Shown here in pieces: positions 34,301-44,283 of a stretch of 53,408 nt of DNA. Under the pieces are notes generated by a model. That model searched no databases, was not told the origin of the DNA, and saw only the letters and a program-made list of their open reading frames with translations. Position 1 is the stretch's first letter; the number at the start of each line of letters is the position of its first letter. The position numbers and the translations under genes are program-made. Origin of the DNA: Ectocarpus siliculosus (Eukaryota; Sar; Phaeophyceae; Ectocarpales; Ectocarpaceae); assembly GCA_000310025.1 (NCBI GenBank), contig FN649755.1, positions 2,110,353 to 2,163,760 on the forward strand, given 5' to 3'.

Positions 34301-37300
34301 CAAGTATTGTATGCCGACGCATTATATTCCTTTCTCTATCATCAGGCGGCATACATTGATGCGGACTTTCTCCTGCTATCTAGCGGCGGTATCGGAGGGC
34401 ATACCGACGGAAACATCTACGGTCACGCATGTGCCAAGAACTGTGTCGCCGTCGCAGCCATCAATTGGGTGAGAGCGTTTTCCCTCGACCCACAAGTGAA
34501 TCAGCCGCGAAACATTTCTTAATCACCAACATGAACGGTAGCAGATCAGAAATTAGACGGATTTTCTCTAAAACAGCCCCACCGGACGCTCTGTTGGTAT
34601 TTTGTATCAACACTGCAGTAAGCTCACTCGTGGGCAGCAAGATATTCATCAAATGACATATACACGGTGTAACTCATGGTACTGGTAGTTTTTTCCATAT
34701 AACCATGTCGTACTTCGCGGTTTGGCATCTGGCAGCAAGAAGGAGATGGGCCTGGCGGTTCTTTCGAGGACCCCGAAACCAGCAGAGTGGAGTATTTTTC
34801 ATCCACGGGACCATGCATCGTAGACCCTGGCAGCGGTAAAGAGACCAGGGAAAAGCCGACAACTTGCGCGGCTGACGGCCTCGCGACATCGACAACCGGT
34901 AGGTGAATTGTAGTTTAGTTTTGCGTGCGCGCCACAAAAACTACCAGCGCGATGTACACGTTACCAAAAATGAGCTCGATAAAAAGCACTTTCTAGAAAG
35001 CACTTGGTTTGCCCGAAGTGTTGAATAGATTAATGGGCTTGATTTTGACTTGTGTTGCGTATTTTCCCAACGTATTTCCAGCCTAAAGGACGATGCTGTA
35101 GGGATAAAAATAAATAAGGATGTAAAGCTAAGACCGGAGTAACAACATGATCTCCCGCCCTACCTAACGTGTGGTTAGGTAGCAAAGTTAATTACGCAGA
35201 TTCTGCTGGTCGTGAAAGCATCTCAGCTGAACCTGTGCGGCTTTGTGGGTGTGCACTTGGCGTTGAAAACGTATTATTCCTGGCAATGCTGCATAGGTTT
35301 GCCTTCCGAGTCTCAAAAAGCCCTTTTGCTATCTCGGGAATTTACTTAAGTGCCATTTTACTAATCTTGTGTGCGCGTGATCACCCCTGTAACTGGCGCC
35401 AGTTTAAACACCTTTCGGGTGTGAGTTAAACGTTTGACGTATCAGCGCCGACCTCCCACCTGTGGTTGTTGCCTTTATTCTTTGATCGCTGTGTGAGTCC
35501 ATTGGCTACTTGTCATGGGGGACTTAGAGTCGCGATTTCTCTCAACTTTTTCGAATATCGCGTTGAGTTGTACGTCGTCCACAGCAGTAAGTAGCAAACC
35601 TCAGCACGCTGGCGCGCATCATGCCCTACTTCAAGTTCCATCGGTTGTGACGTGACAGGATTCTCTGAATTCTTGGGCACTTCGGCGTCGGCACCGGTGG
35701 CGGCGGCGATCGCGACCATCGTAAGGGCTGCATGCTTCCCGAGGGTGCGTCGAGTCAGCAGTCTTTACCTTCCAGACTAAGTTAATTGGTGTGTGTGGTG
35801 TAAAGAACGTTGACATTCTACGTTGTGTAATAGCACTCGATTAATTTGGTGATATTTCTGGATATGGATCGAATCGTCGTAGAACCTGTCGTTGGTTTAC
35901 CCAGCATCCGCGCCGTGAACATCTCGACAGGTGGTGGAGTACGGAGAAGTGATGGAGATGCTGACCAACTATGAGTACACAGTCGACTATACTAATGACG
36001 CCGATGGAGCTGCCGAGACATGGGGCAACGAAGCTGGACACGGGATTATTTCCGCCGCCCAGATGCTCGCATGGGTGGAGGAGAACTGTAGCGAGGCCTG
36101 CTCAGGTAAACTGGCAAGAAAAGGAGTGGTGATAGTATCCGGCTACGGCGGGACTGGTCCAGCGCACCCAATTATGAATCGATCGGGGCAGTTGATTGTG
36201 CAGGCACGAAGAGTAACGCATTATAAGAAGATAGTCAAGGGTCATGACGAAGCTGAGGCAGTACTTCTGAAAGATGAAGATCGGAAGGAAGACTGACGGC
36301 GAAAGGTGTAAGGCGAAACAAAGAAAAGTAACTAGAGGAAGCAGGCAGACACGACTCGAAAATATATTGTATATGGAACGAGGTAGGAGACCGAGCATCG
36401 ACAGTGCGGGTCGCGAGATCCAGGAACAAAGGAAATGAATCAAAGGTAGAATGGAAAGGGAAGCCTTGCTATGTTTTGAGGAAGGGAAGCAAAACACCAC
36501 GAGATATTCACGGGGGCATAGATTCGTCCCTCTATAAAAACCTGCAGGCTGTCCCACGTAGACCATTCGACGGCCCCACCCCGCACCCCCAACAACCCGC
36601 TTTTGCCTTCTTTGCCTTTTGGTTGTTCTCAGGAGCATCCGGATCAACCCCGGCGCCAACACCTACCACTGGTGAGTTTAAGCCAGAAAGGTTTTGGGGT
36701 TGAGACTCCACGGTGAGATCGTTACGGCCCTGCGTTTCCCGTGCACGAAGAAGCATCCGCCGAAAGCTGTCCGCATGGAACTGAAATTAATCCAGGCAAA
36801 AAAACGGCGCCAGCCGCCAATGTCAAAACCTCTGCTGCAACTACACGTTCGACACGGCCCGCCTAGTGCCCGGTTTGACCACATGGTGTTCTGGATGTAG
36901 CACGCCCTTGCACCACAATGAAGGTCATCGTCTGGTCAACACAATACGCCCCACTCTCGTTCATCATTTGCATGCAACACAGATGGATACACGCCTGTTC
37001 CGACGCCGTCACCCACCAAGGCCCCTACACCGGCCCCTACCGAGAGTTAGATTCGATTCTTCTCTCGGTTGTTTTGGATGCTGTCGCTGTGTGTTCTGTC
37101 CTGTTCTGTACGACTAGTCTACTCCAATGGTCCCCGTATGGCCTAATAACGTTTTCGACATTGGCAAGACAAAAGGTCAAGAGGTGTTCGAAGCGCCGCT
37201 GATCTCGTCCTCCGTTTGCCACGCTTATATATCAGATACGGCGGGACACACTCCGGTACCGACTCCCGCCCCCACCACCATGAGTTTCTGATTTAGTCAA

Positions 37301-40300
37301 GTTTTGCCTTTCGCAGAATCGATCGTGGAAATGGTGACGTTCGCATTGCATGCATAGGACGGAGCGACAGGAACACCGGGAGCGTTCCGATACTGATGGC
37401 CACACCGAATTTCTTCGGAGATTCCTTGTCCAGATTTCTAGAAGAATTGAGAGTTCTCTGGCAGAGGTGTAGAACCTCATGAGTTTCCGGTGTTTTTCGC
37501 TGAAACACCACGCGTCGCCAAGTCTATGGTTGTAGGGCTACATTTGCGTCCTAACCCTGCGTGTTTCAATTTGCGCTGTACGTGCCCAGCTCAACCGGGC
37601 TCCCTCGGCTGTTACAAGGATGATCCGTCCGACCGAGTGCTGACGGCAATGTGGTCGAGTCCCGTCATGACTCCTTCGGTAAGTACGCTAATCACGCCTG
37701 TCCGAGACGCCCCTACCAGAGCTTTGAGCAGCGGGCGACTTGGATGTGGCGACCCCGTCAACAATACCCTCGCGGCTGAACAATCGAATAAAAGTCCGAC
37801 GTGGATACGTACTTTTCGGTTCGCAAGAGACTGTGCTGCACTGATTGCGATAGTTTATGTAGGTACACTATGCTACCATGCCGAACGGCGCCCTAGAAAG
37901 ATCCAAAAATTGGCTTTCGGACGAGAGTGTTTCGTAGGGGTTATCCGGCGGGTACTTCGGGGTAACAGGTAAACTTGGGTAAATCAACATATATACACGA
38001 CTGGGTTGGCTCTCAAGCTTCGTGAAACGTCTTCACAACGCACACAGCCAGTACCACCATTGAACATTCGCACTGGCCGACATGGAGTATCTCCTTGGTG
38101 TTGTTCATTCGCCTGCTCGTGTTATCTTGGACGTTTTACTTCCTTAAAACCAGGTCTGCGCCGCCTACTGCCACAGGGAGTCTGCCAGCTATGCCTACTA
38201 CGCAATACAGTACGGCGGCGAGGTGGGTGTAGCCCCATCAGGGCTTCTTCGCCAGAACCCTCTTGGCCAGCTGGCACCAATCCTGGTTTGGTTTGCCTTA
38301 TTTTTTTTCCTTGGTCCAGTTGGCACGACCACGTATAAAAGGCCGTACTCGAGTCCCCATTTCCGATTACCTGTATCCGCACTTTGCGTGATCGTCCTCG
38401 AGCTTAGCGTCCCGGAACCGGTGCCCATGGTGCTTCGGCCCTTCGATGCAGTGTTGGTGCCAAGACACTGACATCGACCTCAGGCACGGAGAAGCCACAT
38501 GCGACTACGCTTGCTCGGGGGATGCGTCGATTTCGTGCGGTGGGTTCTACGCCTTTACCTTGTACGATCTCGAAGGAGCCAATCTGCCCACTCCTCCTGC
38601 GGACGACAACTACGTGGGGTGCTTTGCGGACGACCTGCAAGACCGCGTGCTTGGTGCCGAGACTTCATCCAGTTCTATGACCTCAGAGGTGCCGGTATTC
38701 GTTTTCCAAAAGAAGTAACTGGCTATACATCCACGCGCACACGTCAAGGGAGTATTATTAATCCACCGCTGGTTGTTTTTGGAACTCTGGCACTCACAAA
38801 ATACGTGATGCTTGTACTACCAGCACGTGTGGTGTGCTTCCCCGACTACTTATACCTCGTACTGTAGTTAGACTATGTTGAGCACGTGCATGCCATGCGT
38901 TGGACTCTCGTCTCAAACTCACCTAACCCTGTTCCCACTGTTTCCCCGACTCTACTGACTTCCTTTTTCAAGGCCTGTGCTGACTACTGCGCCAACGAGT
39001 CCCCCCGCAACATGTACTACGCCACGCAATACGGCGCACAGGTGTGTACGCAAACTGTGTAGCACATTTCTTACGTAGAATTAGCTCTAGGTCGTGACCC
39101 AACGCGATAGCGTGGGCATCTTTTACAGTTATTCTTTGCAACTCACCTCAGATCAAGTTTCACTTCGTATTTGTTTTTCATATTGGAATTGCTTGTCGCA
39201 GAGCCACCCGTTTCTGGCTGATGGGTTCGCCCCGTTTCTTATTTAGGTGTACGTGAATAGTAGCAAACGCCACAAGTGCTCACGATACTTATCCATCCCA
39301 CGGTGGCCACGTACTTTCTCTCCGCTTTGCCTCCGCCCAACCATATGGCGAAGGGGGTAAACTCGACCCTTGCACTCCACGGGCCGTTTGGAGTGCTCCA
39401 AAATTGGTCCCAAGTTTTATTCACCCGACGTCCGACTCGACAACTTCAAACTTCTTTTTTTCTTCGTGATGCTCAAATAGAGTGATTTCTTTCTCCCGCA
39501 TTCATTGATGTGTTTGCGCAGAACAAACTTTGGCTCGAAACGACCAGTTCGGGGTTATTTAAGTTCCTCCGAGGCCGTTTTGCCTGAATATTCCAAGTTT
39601 CTGAGATCGTCTCAAACACGTTTGACCGCGAAATCAACCTTCACGATATTGGGAATTCTGTAAACTCTTCCGGCGCTTCAAACGACCCATTATGTGTATG
39701 TTTGGCGGCTAAATCAAGGGAAAAGTTAGTGGTATATGTTTCTCCTGTCGGTACTGTACGGACCCAGTAGCGGCCCCTAATATTGCTGGCCTGCGACTCC
39801 GTAGCTAATTTTTGCTCTTGCCAAGCGTTAAACTGCTCACGGTCGATCTCTCGTTCCCTCTAAAAGTGTTGGTGCGCAGAAGAAGTCGACCTCAGGCACG
39901 GGGAGGGCAGGTGCGCCTACGCTTGCACCGGTGATGCCAAAACCACATGCGGTGGCTTCGAGGCGTTTGATCTCTTTGAGGTCAACCCGCTATCCCCGCC
40001 CACGGAAGACTACTATGTGGGATGCTTCGCGGACGACCTAGAAGACCGCGTGCTCGAGGACATGATCTCGGCCGTAGACATGACCCTAGAGGTAAACCGG
40101 TACTTGAAAGGCACCCGGACTGTGCAGTACTAGGTAGACGATGTTTCAACCTCAACCCCCCCTGTTCAATCAGAATACTCTGGGCTGATGAGGTGGCTGG
40201 CCAACAGTAAGCACTGCCTGCGTGTACGAAGGATTGACGAAACAATGCTGACCCTCACTTCTCTGCCCCGTGTCTTGTTCGGCGCTGCAGGCGTGCGAGA

Positions 40301-41206
40301 ACCACTGCACGGAGAGGAACAAGCCTTTCTTCGCCCTTCAGTATTCAGTAGAGTGAGTCCAAGATTATGCAGGAAGGTTGCGTATTAAAACATGGCAAGA
40401 TCGAGGTATCTTTAAAGCAACTGCTGTCAACATCCCGGGAGGGTCTGGGCAGTGTGCAGTGGGTTGCATTAACCACACTTGGTCCAACCCCTCCTCCACA
40501 TGGTGCAATGACTCGAAAGATACGTGACCAAAGTAAAATGACGAAGGCAAGCAACCATTAAGTACGCGACCCTCTTCCGTGGGAAGACCATGTCACACCC
40601 TACCTGCTCCACACCAACCCAATTTGACGTGCGCTAGTAGAGACGAGGCCTAAGGAACCTCCACTGCATACCGTAGACACTAAACATGGAGTTGAGCTTC
40701 CTGTTAGGTGCTACAGTTCGAAAAAAACACTTCTTGTATTTGCCGCCGCGCACGTCCTTTCTCCGACAGATGCTGGTGCGGTGGTTGCGAGATATTGGAT
40801 GATGGACCCGACAAGTACGACAGGCACGGCGCCGGCGTTTGCAACGACTTCCCATGCTCAGGCGACCCAACTCGCCAGTGCGGGGGACTCGTCGCGTTCT
40901 CGCTGTACGAGCGCGACACTTGCGGTAAGTTCGAAGTATTATAAAGCACACAAACCGTTGGGTGGTTCTTTACATCGATTTATCATGCGGCTGGCAGCGA
41001 TCTGATGCGATAGATAGTATAGTAAGCATGCAGCACGGCCTGGACAGGATACACGAAAGCACCGAAATGTTGCAATTTCATGGAATCCTTGCCACCATCG
41101 GTGGAGAGTGGAGAAGTGTGCGTGTGATAGTCTGCCGCATCCTCTCCCTCCAACGACTTATCTCAAATTCTGCCACACGTGACCTTCCGCCGATGTTGCA
41201 GTCTAG
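26853..41206 (+). CDS. Secreted subtilisin-like protease with three C-terminal WSC domains
   Basis: Extracellular S8-like protease of about 1000 residues. Exons: 26853-26968, 27520-27685, 27931-28033, 28226-28362, 28682-28837, 29696-29729, 30417-30496, 30875-30957, 32221-32353, 32620-32732, 33084-33234, 33703-33753, 34005-34043, perhaps one from 34146, 34346-34468, 34736-34898, 35659-35720, 35931-36105, 36633-36671, 36983-37045, perhaps 37236-37283, 37590-37678, 38154-38222, 38452-38688, 38973-39041, 39867-40091, 40291-40352, 40770-40924, 41202-41206. Phases agree at every junction except around the 34146 exon, whose only good donor gives phase 1. Order: signal peptide, propeptide, catalytic domain (Asp about 202, Glu about 237, Asn about 320, Ser about 558), Pro/Thr linker, WSC x3. 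Inferred role: wall or matrix protein processing while bound to polysaccharide. Two internal exon choices and the final 5-base exon are the weakest points. Confidence 0.85.
28682..36105 (+). other. Catalytic domain of the protease (S8-like)
   Basis: Family landmarks in order: LCVLSDSFNYFGD (28682-28837; Asp of the D-[ST] motif), EGYEGVDEG|SAMIELAYDIASGA (junction 29729/30417; takes the place of the usual HGT.VA....AP), CDVIVDDFVYVTE (30875-30957), PAFRDGVVAKEVDAAV...SLYFSSVGNNNG (32221-32353; oxyanion Asn), NIYGHACAKNCVAVAAINW (34346-34468), VEYFSSTGPC and KPTTCAADG (34736-34898), FLGTSASAPVAAAIATI (35659-35720; nucleophile Ser codon 35682-35684), then GNEAGHGIISAAQML (35931-36105). The layout fits the large subtilase group with VxSDS and DEGRAM-type motifs. 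The usual His after GTSxAAP is Val. Confidence 0.82.
30994..31610 (+). mobile_element. SINE-like retroposon in a protease intron
   Basis: 617 bp insertion flanked by the direct repeat CCTGGGTACA (30984-30993 and 31611-31620), a target-site duplication of the length produced by LINE machinery. 5' part: two ~66 bp minisatellite units (GGTGTTTTGCCATCGGG...). Middle: a GGTTACCG/CGGTAACC inverted repeat separated by poly(T) runs, then about 400 bp without coding potential. 3' part: GCTCCGTCCCGG...ACGACTACGGCATGCACGAC, then a run of 13 C. The 3' part resembles the LINE 3' end at 54-170. It is the inverted equivalent of units in 52226-53408. It lies wholly within the intron 30958-32220, in sense orientation. 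Confidence 0.88.
36633..37283 (+). other. Pro/Thr linker exons of the protease
   Basis: Small phase 1-1 exons coding flexible linker: 36633-36671 (GASGSTPAPTPTTG), 36983-37045 (GYTPVPTPSPTKAPTPAPTE) and probably 37236-37283 (TAGHTPVPTPAPTTM). The last two are related, as if one exon was duplicated. Both end at weak donors (A|GTTAGA and A|GTTTCT). Without splicing, the second exon would stop at once (GAG AGT TAG). Such linkers are typically O-glycosylated in secreted proteins. Confidence 0.6.
37590..38580 (+). other. WSC domain 1
   Basis: Encoded by 37590-37678 (GSLGCYKDDPSDRVL), 38154-38222 (VCAAYCHRESASYAYYAIQY) and the first part of 38452-38688 (CWCQDTDIDLRHGE...CSGDASISCGGFYAFTLYDL). This is the eight-Cys WSC pattern, a putative carbohydrate-binding module common in brown algal wall proteins. 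Confidence 0.88.
38600..39985 (+). other. WSC domain 2
   Basis: Starts in exon 38452-38688 (NYVGCFADDLQDRVLG), continues in 38973-39041 (ACADYCANESPRNMYYATQY) and 39867-40091 (CWCAEEVDLRHGEGRC...CTGDAKTTCGGFEAFDLFEV). Introns fall at the same two places as in domain 1. The third exon's acceptor is TCTAAAAG directly before TGT TGG TGC. Confidence 0.88.
40000..40924 (+). other. WSC domain 3
   Basis: Starts in exon 39867-40091 (DYYVGCFADDLEDRVLE), continues in 40291-40352 (ACENHCTERNKPFFALQYSV) and 40770-40924 (CWCGGCEILDDGPDKY...CSGDPTRQCGGLVAFSLYER). The second intron is phase 2 here (GTAGA|GTGAGT, then A TGC TGG), one base off the phase-0 position in domains 1 and 2. The chain ends after DTC by splicing to a TC TAG at 41202-41206. 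Confidence 0.88.
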
Positions 41207-44200
41207 GGTCTCTACTCCTGCGCCTACCATTTGGACCACCTCTACCCGGAGCGCGAGTCCCCCGCTTTGAGCCACGACGGTGATTCCACGGCCGGCATCT
41301 AGCTGTCCTTTGGAACTGACATTGCTGAATACCGAAATCAGAGGAGAGGGGTTTGACGCGGTACGAGGGTTCTGTTGCCGCGAAAAGTCGTGAGGACCAA
41401 AAGAAGCTACCAAGCAAAACGCGTTGCAGAACGATCTCCTATACAGAGGAAGCTGAAGGAGTTTTTTTCTTTTGAGCACGTACCGTGAACCGTGCTATAT
41501 GACTCATGAATGTAGACAATGATATCAATGAAATGCAGAAAAAAAAAAGCGCTAGCACTAACACTTGCCCAGCGGTAGTAGATTGACCGACTGATACGTC
41601 GACAGTGGACATCAACGGTCGTAGATTAGCTGCACATGAAGCGATGGTGCATGAAGCGATGAATGCTCGTTATTTCGTCGCCGTCTGGAGGGATGGGTGG
41701 AAGCATGGAGACGGGCGTGCCATGAGCAATAGTAGGATACACCTGTTCGCATTTGAAAGTTAGGATTGCTTTCCGTAGTTACTTTGGTGTTGGAATTCGA
41801 TTAGTAAAAGATCCAGGTCTGGACGACCTACCGTACTATTTCACCGTGGTAGGGATGAGGAGGTGTGGAAATCTACGGTGAAGGTTGGGTTGTTTGACCA
41901 TTACATGGATTTAAGATCACCCAAGTAGTGCGATCTGAACGATTGGAACTTAGGAACGTTTCAACGGTTGCGAAGGATGTACTACGCATATGAGAAGGAA
42001 TAGTTTTCTGGGGACGTGAGTGCAATAGCTAGCTGTAATTGCATTAATAGCTTTATTGTACTAATTTCATAGGAGTATTCTTGGCATTGTTTCAAGCGAG
42101 CACGCCCTCCGTCCCTACCGCTGGTTGCTGTTGCTCGCATTGTCAATGGAAAATAACGAGGAATGCATTCGGAGGTTAAAGCGCGCGGGGCAGCGCCTGC
42201 ATGCCTTGTGGACCTCAATTGAACTGTTTTGTGATAGAGGCGTATGACTCATCGTGCCATCGGTTGCAATGGCCACAAAAGGGCAACGCGTTTGTGTCGC
42301 TTAGGTTCATGCGCCAACACGTGAAAAGGTTGTTCTCGCATGCTTGTTACAATTGTAGTGGAGCAACTAGTGTATGAGCGTTATTGTCTATTTTCGTTAG
42401 TTGGTGTGACTAAGATTCCAACCCCTGTTCTCACTCTCGACTTGTGAGCGCGGAACGCTGGCTAGGTATGAAGAGGACAAAACATGAAATACAACAACAA
42501 CTGTGAGTGAGCCAGCAAGGAGCAGCGGACCTGCTCCCTTCCCTCTTTTGTTCCTCTGTTCCTCCATAACACAATGCATATTTACGTTGTACGGATGCGC
42601 CTGTGCACGGCGAAAAAAATGGCGAACATCTAAATTTGAAAAATTGCTTTCGCTGTTTGTGGGAGCTGTCTTGCGACCGCAATTTCGAAGCAGGATAATA
42701 TATTCATTTCCCGATTTATAATTTCCGAGCTGACGCTGCACTGCGATGAACGACCTTCACAACCCCCCCCCCCCAACAGAGCCAGCGACGAGGTGAATTA
42801 TCCCGACCATCCACGTTTATCCAGCAACGAACCCATGTCGTTTTGAGACCGCTATTTTAAAGTAGTCACTATGGCGAGTGACCACCAAAGAGCCCGTGGT
42901 TTCGTCACCTTTTCAAGGTCCTTCTCTGTTAGGTTCTCCCCATCCGACCCTCTGCATGCCGCTAGAGTCTTCTCTGCTTTTTCCGCCTGTATCTTTGTCG
43001 ATGCTCGTACCGCCGCCACGTTGGCTCTGGGCCTCTGAAAGCCGGCCGTCAGGTGCTTCTGCGTGCGTGAGGTACGCCAAATATACGGTTCCAACGCAAA
43101 GCAAATATACGTGAGGGACACACAAGCGCGCCAAAGGTTCTCACCTTTAACCCGCTTGCTCTTCGCGTGATTTACGACCAGCCCGATTTCGCTCTCGAAG
43201 GCATCCTCGTTGTTGCACTATGGGGGCAAGACAAAATTCAGCCGAGTCCCCTTCACATGAACCTTGCTCGCTAGGTACCCGAGCCAATCCTGCAGGCAAA
43301 GACATGCCGCCGTTATTAACGAAACGAGGAGCTATTCATCACACAGAGAGAGACGTCTTGTTGTGTTGCTGCAATCGACGACAGCAATTGATTACAGAGG
43401 GAAACGTGTTTAGTGCGCAGGTATCAAGCAACGATGCATGTCCCCGGCAGCAGCGGTGTGATGAACATTTTGAAGAAGCAAAGCGAACTGAAACCTTCGA
43501 GGCTCATAGAGTCGCAAACACCGCCAAGGCCCTGGCTTCCAAAGAGAAGGCCAACGCCAAGGCGGCGGCAGATGTTTCCACCAAGAAAAAGGTCACGCAT
43601 GCAACTGTAGATGCAGGGCGGCTGACGTTGTCAAGAAGGCGCTTGCGGCTGTTGTTCGAGCAAGAAAGCTAAAGAAGGAAGCCGATGCAGCCAAATCCAA
43701 GGTGACGAAGGCCAAATCCACCTCCACCACTTACTTCCAAGTCACCCGCGGTTGTGAAAACATCCAAGTCGAGGGACCCCAACCCAACAAGAAGTCAGAA
43801 CAGGCTTCAGCGGTGAGGAGGAAGGCGAACACCTTGAAAACTAGTGCGAACAGAGCCACAAACAAGGTCAGAGTTACGGAGAATGCTCTTGACTTGGCCA
43901 AACCGACAAAGGCCCGAGTACAGTGCCGGCCCACTCGTCAGAAACACCTTCGTAAGAAATCGAGGGTAAGAACTTTGAAAATACAATATAAACGCGTAAG
44001 AAATTGAGCTCATTTGACTGAAAGTGATAAGAAACGCCCTAAATAAGATATAGCACAATGTCGACTTCTTAGATAAAGAAACAGAAACAGAGGATTCGAG
44101 GTTGTCGCAGGAAATAAGAAACGGCCCCCGCACGAATACAGCGGGCAAGTGGGCTATTATATCGCCCCAAGTGGGGTGGGTCTCCTTGAAACTGAGTCGA

Positions 44201-44283
44201 CGGACCCCCCTCGATGCGCCGACGCGGCGCTTCACCACAACTTGCACGCTCCTAGAAGAGTAGTTGTCTACAGGCAACGAGGT
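41207..44283. other. 3 kb downstream of the protease gene, no clear gene
   Basis: The start contains a frame with STPAPTIWTTSTRS (about 41203-41270) that could be an alternative C-terminal tail if the final splice differs. Otherwise AT-richer sequence, a C run at 42764-42776, and the Ala/Lys-rich degenerate stretch at 43480-43990. No other coding signal was recognised. Confidence 0.4.
43480..43990 (+). pseudogene. Degenerate Ala/Lys-rich coding stretch
   Basis: Two overlapping frames give protein of the same style: one with RVANTAKALASKEKANAKAA (about 43505-43570), then in another frame ADVVKKALAAVVRARKLKKE and ADAAKSKVTKAKS (about 43620-43725), with further Lys/Ala/Thr/Val-rich sequence to 43990. 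This looks like a helical, possibly coiled-coil, repetitive protein interrupted by a frameshift near 43615. A splice could not explain the shift, since the only candidate intron would be 28 bases. The parent gene is not recognised. Confidence 0.35.

Noticed and set aside
41202-41270. C-terminal tail STPAPTIWTTSTRS on the protease
   Set aside because: Attractive as a linker, but the phase from exon 40770-40924 leads to an immediate TAG; kept only as an alternative.
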